Part shown: in pieces, positions 34,501 to 42,335 of the stretch
Layout of the letters: the number at the start of each line of letters is the position of its first letter
How positions within the stretch are numbered: the first letter of the stretch is position 1
From: Cytobacillus purgationiresistens
GTDB taxonomy: Bacteria > Bacillota > Bacilli > Bacillales > Cytobacillaceae
Direction of reading: 5' to 3'
Assembly (NCBI RefSeq): GCF_030813235.1
Contig: NZ_JAUSUB010000027.1
Span: 1 to 64,000 of the forward strand
DNA: 64,000 nucleotides
The notes under the pieces: model-generated
Database searches by the model: none
The model's input: only the letters and a program-made list of their open reading frames with translations
Told to the model about the DNA's origin: nothing
Program-made: the position numbers and the translations under genes

Positions 34501-37500
34501 AACCCCGGAGAACACCTGGAGCAGAAAAAATATGAACTCCTGACTGTGTGCCTGTAATAACCTGACCAGACACAATCGCAGGTGTGGAAGAACTTGATCC
34601 ACCCAATGCCCATTGGTTCATGAGCTTACCTGTAAAGACATCGACCGCTTTTAATGTACCAGTGCTATCATTGATTAAAAAGACTCCGTTGCTCGCTGCG
34701 GCACCATTATTTACAGCGGTATTGACTTGCTTATTTTCCCAAAGCAATTTTCCAGTTTGACGATCAAAGCCTTTAAGGGAAGGATTTGATGCTGAACTCA
34801 CAATAATGATGTCATCAAACACTACAGGCGATGCAGCCTGTGTATCGCCAATGCCATTCTGGTGCCAGCGTTCTTCTCCTGTTGACAGATCAATCGCCCA
34901 TAAGGTCCCCGCGCTGACGAAGTTTGTACTAAAGGCATACACCGTATCCTCCACAATGACCGGATGAGAAGCGAACCCTTGTCCTGCACCTATAGCTTTA
35001 AATGTCCAACCCTTGCTCCCATCCAGCTTGGATAAAGCATGCAATGTTCCACCTTCAAAGCTGCCAAGAATCAGACTATCTCCTGCTAGAGCTGCACCAA
35101 AATAGGTGCCGCCAGCAACAGCCGTTGTCCATTTTACCTCGCCAGTCTTTGCCTCCAAGGCACTAACTGTGGTTTGCCCTGCAGTATTGGAACTGATATA
35201 CAGTGTGCCATCCTCATATAAAGGCGTTTCATAAATTGGCATTGTCTCCAATGACTTTTGCCAGCGAATAACACCACTGTTCACATCCAGTGCATACAAC
35301 CGTTTATCAGAACCGCCGGTTACAAAAACAAGCCCTTCTGCAATGGTTGGCGTAGAACGGTTAATGCTGCCTGTGTTAAATACCCACTTTTCTTCGCCCG
35401 AGTCCAGATTGTATGCCTGCACTCGCCCTTGGTCCGTTGCAGTAACAATGGTATTACCATCCACAACGGGTGAGGAAAAGATGACATTCCCTGAAGTTTT
35501 GATTGTTTTAGTGAGTTTCAATTGTTCTAGCGCAATATCTTCTTCCGAAATGGCATTTCTTGCTTGATTATTATTGGCTGTTTGCCAATTCGGGACTGTA
35601 TCCCGCGAGCTTGCCTCCACGTCTATATCTGTGTGAACATCTTTGTCAACCTTCACCTCTGTTACTTTTCCAGCCATGTTTTTTCCCGTAACAGCCATAA
35701 GATAATCACCCACCGGCACACCACTCAAAGAAAATTCTCCGTCTTTATTCGTGCGCACCCTATCCAAGGGTGTATCTTGGAGACTTACATACGCATACGG
35801 GACAGCTTTGCCACTCTTCTTCACCGTACCAGTCACTCGATATTGTGCCGATGACTGCAGCTGCCAAGCCACTTCCACCGTTTCCCCGCGCTTTATGGAA
35901 ATCTCAGTTCGTTCTGGCGAATAGCCAAATGCCTCTACAACAACATCATGTGTACCCTCTCTTAATTTAAAATGAAAGGATCCATCTGCCGGTACTGCCA
36001 CATCAATATTCTCTTTCTCAATAATAACTCGTGCGGCGATGCCTTTCCCCTTCTCATCTGTCACCGTACCAGCCACTTCACCGGCAAAGGCTGCTTCTGT
36101 CACCGCCTGATAGGCATTCACAATTCCATTCCCATAAATATCATTCGGCAATACGCCCATATGGCTCTCCGCTCTTGCCGTATTCATCAGCAATTGCTTC
36201 ACGTCATCGATGCTCAGTTCAGGATTGGATTGCAAGATTAATGCAATCACCCCTGCCACATGCGGAGTTGCCATCGAGGTGCCGCTAATTGTATGATAAC
36301 CATTTCCTGGCCATGCCGAGTAAATGCCTTGTCCAGGTGCAGCCACTTCCGGTTTTACATAACGGACGCCATCCCACACAACCGGGCCGCGACTTGAGAA
36401 ACCAGCTATTTGATCATTTGAATCTGTGGCGCCAATGGCAAAGGATTCTGGAAAGCTTCCAGGTGAGCCAATCGTACTTGTACCAGGTCCATCATTGCCT
36501 GCAGCAAACAAAGGAAATATCCCCGCTGCTGCCCATGCTTCCACATCTTCTTTGAAACTCGTGTTGTATGTATTCGCGTTGCCCCAGGAATTATTGACGA
36601 CATGTGGTGCCATTTCCGGATCTCCGCCAGGTGCCATGAACCATTGAAACGCCTGGTGAATGCCGGAAGTAGTCGCTGAACCGCTATCATTAAATATCTT
36701 TACAGCTATCCATTCCGCTCCAGGCGCAACACCAACCGGTTCGCCGCTGCCACCGCCGACAGCTGTGCCTGCCACATGTGTCCCATGACCATTTCCATCA
36801 CGAGGGGAAGCATATTGATTTCCTGAAAAGTCAGCCCATGAATACGTATGGTCGCCACCTTTTCCACGGTAATTATCCTGGAGCGCTTCATGCTCCATTT
36901 CTACGCCCGTATCCATAATACCGACAACGATTCCCTCGCCATTCACCCCATATGTGCCCCATACATCAGGCGCATGAATCTTCTCCAGTCCCCATTCAGG
37001 TAAACGAGGAGCCGACTCTGCCTTTTCCACTTCAGGCACTTTATATATTTCGTCAAAGAGTATTTTATCAATATCCTCTCGCGCTTCTATTTTCTTCAAC
37101 GCTTCTTCTGTTACCGTCGCAGCAATACCATTGATGATCCATAAAGGCTGGATGTTCTTCACCTCTGCGTTTTTTTCCAGCTCCTTCAGCACCTTCTCCT
37201 GTCCCTTTTCCGCAACGGATTTCAGCTGTTCTTGCACGAGCTCCAGCCGTTTTGTCCGATCCTTTATCTTGTCTGCCTTACTATAGATTGCTGTCTTATC
37301 GACTTTGTCCTTCATATGAATAATGACATCGACCTGGTCTTTTTTCTCTAAGGAGCTGATAATCCGTTTGTCTATTTTTCCCTTGAGGTCAACCGAATCT
37401 TCCTGCCTCTTACTTTCTTCCACAGGTTCGTTTGATGCCTGTGGATCTTTATCTATGTCTAACCCATCTTGAAGACGCGGCAAACCGTCCTCACCCGAAA

Positions 37501-37684
37501 AGGTCTGCTCTGCTTCTTCATCGTTGGCTTCACTCTCTGCTTCCATTTCCTTTTCCAGCTTGAGCTCTGCTTCAAGTGTCGTCTGATTCGCACCTGAATC
37601 CTCCGCAAAAGCAATCTGAGGTGCAAATAATGTAAAAACAAGTAGAAAACACATGAAAATAGCAAAAATCCGCTGATGCTTCAT
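28562..37684 (-). CDS. Giant secreted S8 serine protease (bacillopeptidase F-like) with repeated modules, 3040 residues
   Basis: The frame is open to 37792, but the start is the ATG at 37684, after AAAAGGGGG, giving a signal peptide (residues 1-29, ending AFA). In order: an acidic linker; an I9-like propeptide (about 100-235); a subtilase domain with Asp258 (IMDTGV), His300 (GNGHGTH), oxyanion Asn in AAGNDG and Ser470 (SGTSMATP); carboxypeptidase-regulatory-like beta-sandwiches (about 595-735); a PQQ-type beta-propeller (about 735-1050) with repeated LDxxSGxxxW; five modules of about 378 residues, each pairing beta-sandwiches with a ThuA/GATase-like flavodoxin domain starting near 1211, 1590, 1968, 2342 and 2723; and a C-terminal Ig-like domain with a Pro-rich tail. 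No LPxTG or SLH anchor was seen. The enzyme is probably exported and self-processed. Confidence 0.9.
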   Translation of the reverse strand: MKHQRIFAIFMCFLLVFTLFAPQIAFAEDSGANQTTLEAELKLEKEMEAESEANDEEAEQTFSGEDGLPRLQDGLDIDKDPQASNEPVEESKRQEDSVDLKGKIDKRIISSLEKKDQVDVIIHMKDKVDKTAIYSKADKIKDRTKRLELVQEQLKSVAEKGQEKVLKELEKNAEVKNIQPLWIINGIAATVTEEALKKIEAREDIDKILFDEIYKVPEVEKAESAPRLPEWGLEKIHAPDVWGTYGVNGEGIVVGIMDTGVEMEHEALQDNYRGKGGDHTYSWADFSGNQYASPRDGNGHGTHVAGTAVGGGSGEPVGVAPGAEWIAVKIFNDSGSATTSGIHQAFQWFMAPGGDPEMAPHVVNNSWGNANTYNTSFKEDVEAWAAAGIFPLFAAGNDGPGTSTIGSPGSFPESFAIGATDSNDQIAGFSSRGPVVWDGVRYVKPEVAAPGQGIYSAWPGNGYHTISGTSMATPHVAGVIALILQSNPELSIDDVKQLLMNTARAESHMGVLPNDIYGNGIVNAYQAVTEAAFAGEVAGTVTDEKGKGIAARVIIEKENIDVAVPADGSFHFKLREGTHDVVVEAFGYSPERTEISIKRGETVEVAWQLQSSAQYRVTGTVKKSGKAVPYAYVSLQDTPLDRVRTNKDGEFSLSGVPVGDYLMAVTGKNMAGKVTEVKVDKDVHTDIDVEASSRDTVPNWQTANNNQARNAISEEDIALEQLKLTKTIKTSGNVIFSSPVVDGNTIVTATDQGRVQAYNLDSGEEKWVFNTGSINRSTPTIAEGLVFVTGGSDKRLYALDVNSGVIRWQKSLETMPIYETPLYEDGTLYISSNTAGQTTVSALEAKTGEVKWTTAVAGGTYFGAALAGDSLILGSFEGGTLHALSKLDGSKGWTFKAIGAGQGFASHPVIVEDTVYAFSTNFVSAGTLWAIDLSTGEERWHQNGIGDTQAASPVVFDDIIIVSSASNPSLKGFDRQTGKLLWENKQVNTAVNNGAAASNGVFLINDSTGTLKAVDVFTGKLMNQWALGGSSSSTPAIVSGQVITGTQSGVHIFSAPGVLRGSVKNGKGDPLEGYARIMGTDVKAEANAEGKFELTALPGEYKIRIGNYGFSQEEETFEFRSGIVHEEEYSLDEVGEGEVTGNITDSRNGKGIAGVTVKVQDTPLEAATDEEGNFRFDSIYEGAYDLTLTAGGYVSTSLSLQVKEGEAAKASGEMSPIDVAVLNDYQETITNLIQTNGISAEERTWEEIAGDVGRYQVLYLNGAYLSGGWKPGKAEMDALLEEARNHGVSVVFADTWGPSYGSIKDLTRLYNDPASIKSENNRTNVTLAIKQEHPIFAGIEAGKRIPTLNNASASAFSGFSGRNLASVISQRDGDMGTGVAYKAVSQNSAHLLLSTFATSSWNQPTQNWLQGQHQILINSLKYLMDDPQFGQLQGKVQDTDGNPLKTKVEVLGTGVTVETDENGQFEVYHDEGSYELEVRSSGYETKKVKVEFEHGEILSETITLQLSNEGQLSGVVTNALSASPIDQVEVKLADLNGEVVADTVTTGNGHYEFSDLNASEYVMTFHHEDYVVEKVAIDMKGQAQTINQALYPAPKVAVIGDRVSGDGTLRQILAENNISAENYTSTAALTDEIGSYDVVFFNEQNSLSAGAFSAFEKAADAHGVSIIYGDMYFSGSGIYQLNQHRKDPAERERLNIRTSPAQYVIEKEHPIFGDRQAGDTVEILTANGSRAAAFDEYSGIELAGIKHEELDERHGTGVAFKPRTGESLELLMSGHSIGLEHYGQDYTNEGLKMFTDAIIWAAYENFNLVEGTVIDSEGKALVADITLEIEGTTFKDRTTAKDDQFSIASVDGEAVVEITSYGYETQTFSVNIGDSLEPFEIVMVEKADVGGLEGNVANSLAVGSLDNVHIEIVGYPREANTNTQGYYRIDTLEPGTYEVKFSKEDFLQETRTVTIEPSEVKILDLELRPSPTVGIIVDSQYASSVKLAEYLEGRGFHTISMMYDDLELLEEVDVVYANSDYNNSLIPNEQTFKRFVEELDRTETSVIWTGQNGGRGSIRYLMDYYGDPAVEYKGSSSTSTISKRAEHPIFEGVDDTFEITPTNGYYYGFDGYSGTVLANISNSTLEEPRPVFAYKGRTINSVELLLGNMTIGNGFHSGDRSFDKNREKILLNSILWAIDHEESYAGEIRGKLRNNMDTAIQGQVTVTETGQTVRTDHEGNFFLSLAEGSYELQLEAFGHESDSVEVEVVNGEILEEAFVLQSNHAGVLKGEVRAAATGDLIEGAHAEIIGTPLTSETAKNGAFEITVPEGEYEVRITASGYQPQTSAISIAKGETTATKFSLQPSEAIALIATPSNQNRLIPFLENNGYEVTAFERNQHAEVKESIEDFALVLVNDSFTNISSAEFGELIEASDTAQVSMVFTGQYGGGAMNDLRDYLGNPASTSTGYVPNSIKYEIKEEHPIFRGYGVGDKVTILANSGGNQQYGVFENYSGTTLADIVHDDRGRIGSGLAYEFRSSGHVHVLLGSLASGSYGSPESRWTNNARIIYMNALDWAMNASQGEIAGTVQDENGDPIERATVTVESEDISVWTNDQGRYSIGIGTGEYTVSVRAVGYEPAEQTVEVGAIGEAVELNFTLERSEQMTLFGQVKEQSSDARLADVAVTVSSKEHDKEWKGQTDADGNYEIAGLIDGSYKVTFKKEGYHPVSKEVMMEEGQDAELNIAMSAFNIAVLGDYKGELSSVLNEGGLAAEPTDWKALDHLDTYEVIVVNTSKGSKEQMEALISQSDEKQISLIFLDTWGVESGSITLLEKALGQPALNQQGYNEGAIYLELDDIEHPIFTGFNSDTIQILADKSPYATFKEYEGNVIAGLKAGEKEKGASIGYDFRSEQHVHVLLSAFSANNMVGPERGWTDDGKQLFVQAIEWAKEAEGKFPSVPVWKQENAEFPVGQVMVTGKADPGATVRILEQEEVLTETTADKNGIFTAKLDLAEGSYEIDAEAVNVIGTARSETPMYFKVTPRTENPGKPPGEPSEPMQPGVR

Positions 37685-38241
37685 GTCACTTTTACCCCCT
37701 TTTATAATATTCATAATATTCTTAATCAAATGAATATTACCATCTACTATTTGGTAAAACAATGTAGTTTTAAAGAAGTGAGCGGAATTCACTAGATAAA
37801 TAGGTGAATTGAATTGGGAGTTAATTAGGAGGGGGGATAAATAGTTCTATTGTGGGACTGGAAAGGTATTCGGCAGATTTTGTCGAGGGACGAAAGCTGT
37901 TGGACTAGAAAATACATTACCCTCTACAACAGCCCGCTCCTGTTCATCGTCATTATTTTCGCAAATCCATCTCTCCACTAAGCATAAAGTCCCTCAATAG
38001 AAATAGTTCTTCTTTTCCATTTATTCAAATGAATTATCTTTTTCACAATTCAAAATTTCCAAATCCAAGAAGTAAGACCTACAAATCAATTGATAAAGAG
38101 AGCTACTCAATGCCTCTACTAACCTACCATGACCATTATACCAATATACCCATTTATTCCTTTTTAAGGTTTAATGCAGTGGTTAAAAAGTGTATAATTA
38201 CAATTAGTATGATACTAAGTCACCAGAGTGAGGTGAGCATA
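37685..38241. other. Divergent intergenic region with a long-range inverted repeat and the LXG-operon promoter
   Basis: Between the giant protease and the LXG operon, TTCTATTGTGGGACT (37845-37859) faces AGTCCCTCAATAGAA (37988-38002), a 15-bp inverted repeat with one mismatch enclosing about 128 bases. It could be a degraded small element. A TATAAT (38193-38198) stands 44 bases before the TTG start of the LXG operon, with only a weak -35. An open frame reaching back to 38029 is upstream of this promoter and is not considered coding. Confidence 0.5.
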
Positions 38242-38619
38242 TTGCAGGAAAACCAATTGTTAATTGCTAGCTTAAAAAGTGATAGAATCGCCCTTCAAAA
38301 TAATATTCAAGCGAATCTTGAAAAAATACAGCGATTAAGACAATCAAAAAACAACATCACACATGAGCAAGGAGAACTTTGGGCGCACAAAAGACTGATT
38401 TCTGAGCCTGAACTTTCCTCATCTACATGGGATGGGAAACATGCAGCTGAATTTATGAACATTCGTGCGAATATTGAGCAATCCTATACGTCCATTAATT
38501 CTCAACAAGTTGAGGACATTTTCTCAGACATTGAACAAAAAATAGCTCAATTAGAAAGTATGAACAATGGCTATTCCAACAGCATCGCATCGATAAACTT
38601 GCGAATAAGCCAATTATAA
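38242..38619 (+). CDS. DUF5082/YwqH-like protein of an LXG (type VII secretion) locus
   Basis: 125 residues from a TTG start (38242-38244), seven bases after AGGTGAG and downstream of a TATAAT. The longer frame from 38029 would include sequence upstream of this promoter and is rejected. The protein is almost wholly helical and coiled-coil-like, with STWDGKHAAEFMN in the middle resembling the WxG turn of ESX partner proteins. Such YwqH-type proteins are encoded just before LXG toxins and are thought to help their secretion. Operon: followed 25 bases later by the YwqI-like gene. Confidence 0.75.
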   Translation: MQENQLLIASLKSDRIALQNNIQANLEKIQRLRQSKNNITHEQGELWAHKRLISEPELSSSTWDGKHAAEFMNIRANIEQSYTSINSQQVEDIFSDIEQKIAQLESMNNGYSNSIASINLRISQL

Positions 38620-38644
38620 AGTTCAGGACGGAGGTTGACTTTAT

Positions 38645-38929
38645 ATGACAGAAATTAAGATTCAACAAAGTGCAGCGGAAACGGCTTTCAATGAACTTGC
38701 ATCTACAACCGGAGAACTAAATACCACAAAGCCTACTGTAAACTTCAATCAATCCACCCTTGATTTCCTTCAAAAATTAGATGAAATCGAAGTGACTTAT
38801 TATCAAACCATCAATCAATACACAAACCTTCTATTAAAAGCGGAAGCCAATGCTTCATCAAGCGTCTCAGAATTCATCGAATTTGAAAAAAGCTTAGGGA
38901 GCAATATGATGAAAGGAATAGTAAAATGA
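38645..38929 (+). CDS. DUF5344/YwqI-like small helical partner of an LXG effector
   Basis: 94 residues, all-helical, opening with TEIKIQQSAAETAFNELAST. The size and place between the YwqH-like gene and the toxin match the YwqI family, proposed helical partners of the LXG domain in type VII secretion. GGAGG precedes the ATG. Its stop overlaps the toxin start by four bases (ATGA), which couples their translation. Confidence 0.75.
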   Translation: MTEIKIQQSAAETAFNELASTTGELNTTKPTVNFNQSTLDFLQKLDEIEVTYYQTINQYTNLLLKAEANASSSVSEFIEFEKSLGSNMMKGIVK

Positions 38930-40479
38930 AAGTATTAAAAGTATCCGAGGTTACTAGTGGAATTGATACAATCATAAACAAAAAGAAGGAAGAAAAGGAT
39001 CACCTTCTTTCCATCCGTGATGCAATGAAAAAAGTAATTGATTTGGAGGATGCCTTAAAAGGTGAAGGCGGTGCAGCCATTCGGGAGAACTTTATGATCG
39101 TACATATCCCTGCCCTTCTTTCCTTTGAAAGATTCATAGATACCTATATTCAAAATCTGCAGGAAATCAAAGGCATCGTTCAAAACTATGAATCAGCAGC
39201 TGGAATGGTGCGCGAAGATTTCATCGAACAAGATGTCAAAAACGGCATCAACAAAGTAGAACAACTAACACATGAGATCGCACAAAATATCAATAGACAT
39301 GTAAACACCGTAAATGACCTAATTAGTCCCATTCCAATCAATCTTTCACAATTCGATAATAGTATTAGCGACTCCAAACAACATCTGCAAAAAACTCTGG
39401 AAGGCTTAAAGCAACTCGACGCAAACAGCCAAACCAGCCTGGAACCCGCTGCTAATGACTTGCAGAAAACCCAGCAGTTAACTGGGAAAATTGATGGGTG
39501 GTCGAAGAATGGAGTTTTACTGAGTAAAAAGGAAATTCAGGAAGTGGCAAGATCTATTGATGAAAATACGCTCGGTAAAATTATTGAAGAATATGGACTG
39601 TTAAACTTACTTAGGAACACTACGATAAGCTTCGGTGCGGCTATTATGAATTCTGGGAAACTATTAAAAATGGGTGAACTCAGCTTTAAAATGTTTGATA
39701 AGGATGGGAAAGTTTTTATTAAAATCAAAAATAAAAATAAGGAATTGATCAACCTCCGTGAGTACGAAAAATACCGGAAGTTACTTCAAGAAAACATCGG
39801 CGGCAGATGGAAATGGAATCGCAACTTTGTAAACGAACTTGTTAATAAAGGTGTCCCTCTATATGATAATGATTTATTAAAAAGGTTTAAAAGCAATAGC
39901 AACAAGTTTATTAATAGCCAATTTAATGATTTAAGTAATTACGTTAAACGCCTAGACGATTCCTTTATGAAAGTTGCTGGTACGACCTTCAAAAATGAAA
40001 TGAAAATATGGGAAAGTTTTAAAGGATGGAAAGATGCTTCAAAATTAACTAAATTAGGTAAAGGTGCTGGAGTAGCAGGAATTGGCATCACAATATTTAA
40101 TAATTTCGGAAGCAATTTTTATAATGAAGACACAGCTAAGTGGGACTACACTGGTGGAAGTCAGGTTAAGAAGTTTACAGTTGATACGACAGTGGATTTA
40201 GGAGCAGGAGCGGCAGCTATGGGAGTAGGAGCTGCCGCTGGATCTGCCTTCTTACCTCCAGCAGGCACTGTAGTTGGCGCCATCGTTGGAGCTGGAACCT
40301 ATGCAGCAATAAATGTAAAAATACCTTTCCTTGACCCACCACAAAGTGTTGTCGATGTCACTAAGAATGTGGCTAACAAAGCGGTAGATAAAGTCGGAGA
40401 ATACGCTAGTAAAGCGGCTGATGAAATAGGGGATGCCATCTCGAGTGTTGGGAAAAAACTAGATAAGATATTTTGGTAG
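38926..40479 (+). CDS. LXG-domain polymorphic toxin with glycine-zipper C-terminus
   Basis: 517 residues. The first 200 or so form an LXG domain (MKVLKVSEVTSGIDTIINKK, EGGAAIRENFMIVHIP), the type VII secretion targeting module. A middle part (about 200-420) is of unknown fold. Residues 423-463 are a glycine/alanine-rich hydrophobic stretch (LGAGAAAMGVGAAAGSAF, then VVGAIVGAG), like the glycine zippers of the pore-forming LXG toxin TelE. An amphipathic helical tail follows. No nuclease, ADP-ribosyltransferase or NADase motif was seen. A membrane-depolarising toxin is inferred, and the neighbouring multi-pass protein fits as its immunity protein. Confidence 0.8.
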   Translation: MKVLKVSEVTSGIDTIINKKKEEKDHLLSIRDAMKKVIDLEDALKGEGGAAIRENFMIVHIPALLSFERFIDTYIQNLQEIKGIVQNYESAAGMVREDFIEQDVKNGINKVEQLTHEIAQNINRHVNTVNDLISPIPINLSQFDNSISDSKQHLQKTLEGLKQLDANSQTSLEPAANDLQKTQQLTGKIDGWSKNGVLLSKKEIQEVARSIDENTLGKIIEEYGLLNLLRNTTISFGAAIMNSGKLLKMGELSFKMFDKDGKVFIKIKNKNKELINLREYEKYRKLLQENIGGRWKWNRNFVNELVNKGVPLYDNDLLKRFKSNSNKFINSQFNDLSNYVKRLDDSFMKVAGTTFKNEMKIWESFKGWKDASKLTKLGKGAGVAGIGITIFNNFGSNFYNEDTAKWDYTGGSQVKKFTVDTTVDLGAGAAAMGVGAAAGSAFLPPAGTVVGAIVGAGTYAAINVKIPFLDPPQSVVDVTKNVANKAVDKVGEYASKAADEIGDAISSVGKKLDKIFW

Positions 40480-40494
40480 TTTCAGGAGGCTAAT

Positions 40495-41340
40495 ATGTTA
40501 AAGCAATGTAATGAAGAAGATTTCTATCAGCTAAGATCAGTTGCAAGGGGCCGGTTACGCCCACCAAAGGTTTTGTCATTTTCTTGGGGTGCGTTCTTTT
40601 TTAGTGGAGCAATGACAAGTGTAGTTGCCTTGGGTGTTTATGGCTCTGATTATCGTCTATTATCTTCTTGGCTTCTTCTTGCTAATATCTGTATTGCAAT
40701 TTTAATTGTACAATTTATCATTACACTTTTTTTTACAAAGGAATCTAACGCTTATAGGTTTCAAAAAGTACAATCAGTATTCTTAAGTATAATAGCATTC
40801 AAACTATCACTGGATATGTATGTAAGCTTTATAGTCTTTAGCGAAGCAGAATACATACCAGATTATCTTCGACCAGCTGCGTTTATTTTATGTATGGGCG
40901 GATTGATATATTTAGTTTTATCAACAATTAGAGGAATTAAAAGAGTCCAACAAGGTGAATTCCGTCAAGACGGTAAAGGACTATACAATATTAAACAATC
41001 AAAGACTTTTTATAGCCTCCCTATCATATTCGGTGCCACTATGATGGCTGGAGTGATTGCGAGAACACTTTCAGAATCATCCAGCACATTGGGACAGTCA
41101 GCTGCAGTATTTTTTATTCTCTTCCTTGCTGTTGTTCTTCAATACGCGTTGGCATTCGCCTTACCAGAGTTTTTTCTGCTGACCTACTGTAAATTCAGGT
41201 TTGAATCATTTCATGTTCCCATGCCTAGTCGGCCATTAAAAGAAACACCAAGAGAAACACTCATGGCCAAAAAGCAGGCGCAACAAGTGAAGACAAGCAA
41301 AAAAGGTAATCAAAAAAAGAAGGCAAGGGGGAAAAAATGA
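40495..41340 (+). CDS. Multi-pass membrane protein, candidate immunity protein of the LXG toxin
   Basis: 281 residues, six to seven hydrophobic segments, and a basic cytoplasmic tail (TSKKGNQKKKARGKK). CAGGAGG precedes the ATG, and the gene begins 15 bases after the toxin stop. A membrane toxin is usually countered by a membrane immunity protein encoded next to it; that is the basis for the call, as no family was recognised. A second, decayed copy lies at 42336-43169. The stop overlaps the next ATG (ATGA). Confidence 0.7.
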   Translation: MLKQCNEEDFYQLRSVARGRLRPPKVLSFSWGAFFFSGAMTSVVALGVYGSDYRLLSSWLLLANICIAILIVQFIITLFFTKESNAYRFQKVQSVFLSIIAFKLSLDMYVSFIVFSEAEYIPDYLRPAAFILCMGGLIYLVLSTIRGIKRVQQGEFRQDGKGLYNIKQSKTFYSLPIIFGATMMAGVIARTLSESSSTLGQSAAVFFILFLAVVLQYALAFALPEFFLLTYCKFRFESFHVPMPSRPLKETPRETLMAKKQAQQVKTSKKGNQKKKARGKK

Positions 41341-41786
41341 AAATCAAAAGAGCTCCCATTGTATTCCATAATGTAATTAGTACAAAGTCGAGATGCAAAA
41401 CAGATGAATGGTTCCATATAGCCAGAGATTTTAGAAATGCAATCATCAAAAATGACCTGTATAATACTGGTCCGTTAATCTACAAAGTTTCAAATTTTGA
41501 TAAATCAGTGCACGAAGCTGATTATACATTCTACGTGCCAGTAAATATGACATTAGAACTAGATACAAACGACAAATATCAATTCTATAAAGAGTGGAAG
41601 TTTGACGATGGTTTAACCCTTAGACATGCGGATTTAGATGATGACATCGAAGAGTCATATGAATTAATTCGAGCTAGTGCTAAAGCCTATAACCTCGAAT
41701 TAGAAGAACCCTTCTACAACATCTTTTTGGACGTCTATGGGGAAGGAATTATTGATATCTACTCTCCAATTATGAAGGAGGGTTAA
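41337..41786 (+). CDS. DUF5085-like protein of the LXG locus (first copy)
   Basis: A 149-residue soluble protein without signal or membrane segment: KIKRAPIVFHNVISTKSRC, then NTGPLIYKVSNFD and an acidic C-terminal half. The layout resembles DUF5085 proteins, which are commonly encoded behind LXG toxins. Function unknown; an immunity or chaperone role is possible. It overlaps the membrane-protein gene by four bases and is one base from the second copy. Confidence 0.6.
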   Translation: MKIKRAPIVFHNVISTKSRCKTDEWFHIARDFRNAIIKNDLYNTGPLIYKVSNFDKSVHEADYTFYVPVNMTLELDTNDKYQFYKEWKFDDGLTLRHADLDDDIEESYELIRASAKAYNLELEEPFYNIFLDVYGEGIIDIYSPIMKEG

Positions 41787-41787
41787 G

Positions 41788-42234
41788 ATGATCAACCCAA
41801 ACGATTCAATCCGCTATACGAATGTTGTATCAAAAAAATATCGATTTCACTATAAAAATATTGATGCCATCATAAAGGAATTTCTAGCAGAAGTTGTACA
41901 AAAAAATATAAACATAAAAGGGCCATTATTCTATTCTATCAACAATGTACCAATGGATGAGATGGTAAATGCTGAGTTTTTTATGCCTATAGTGCAAGAC
42001 CATATAATCCAAAATAATGACCTATACCTACATAGCTATTACGCAGTAGAAGAGATGATTTCAATCTGTATTTATAACCAGATTGAAAAAACAACAGAAA
42101 TTGCCTACCACATGCTGTTAGACTACATGAATCAACATCAATTAAATCAAGTGACCCCCTTCTATCATGTTATTTCTGGGGATGAAACCTTGCAATACGT
42201 ATTCATCAAAGTAGGAGTATCAAAAATAGAATAA
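41788..42234 (+). CDS. DUF5085-like protein of the LXG locus (second copy)
   Basis: 148 residues with the same layout as its neighbour (SIRYTNVVSKKYRFHYKN, KGPLFYSINNVPMDEM, EFFMPIVQD), so the two are diverged paralogues. GGAGGG lies before the ATG. It is the last intact gene before a terminator hairpin. Confidence 0.6.
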   Translation: MINPNDSIRYTNVVSKKYRFHYKNIDAIIKEFLAEVVQKNINIKGPLFYSINNVPMDEMVNAEFFMPIVQDHIIQNNDLYLHSYYAVEEMISICIYNQIEKTTEIAYHMLLDYMNQHQLNQVTPFYHVISGDETLQYVFIKVGVSKIE

Positions 42235-42262
42235 TACTATCTCATGAGTTAATTAATCAATC

Positions 42263-42304
42263 AGCAGGATACATGCTCATTTAGAGGATATATCCTGCTT
42301 TTTT
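42263..42304 (+). terminator. Terminator of the LXG operon
   Basis: AGCAGGATA (42263-42271) pairs with TATCCTGCT (42291-42299), followed by TTTTT. Confidence 0.85.
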
Positions 42305-42335
42305 AATATGATAAATAATGTCTTCAGGAGGTTAT

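Noticed and set aside
35258-36690. Many 70-100-codon frames opposite the giant protease gene
   Set aside because: No ribosome sites or recognisable domains; they reflect the codon composition of the long gene.
37685-37792. 36 extra N-terminal residues of the giant protease
   Set aside because: The signal peptide begins at the ATG at 37684 behind GGGGG; the extension would bury it.
38029-38241. Extended N-terminus of the YwqH-like protein from the ATG at 38029
   Set aside because: The TATAAT at 38193 and the ribosome site before the TTG at 38242 place the true start downstream; the extra residues do not fit the family.
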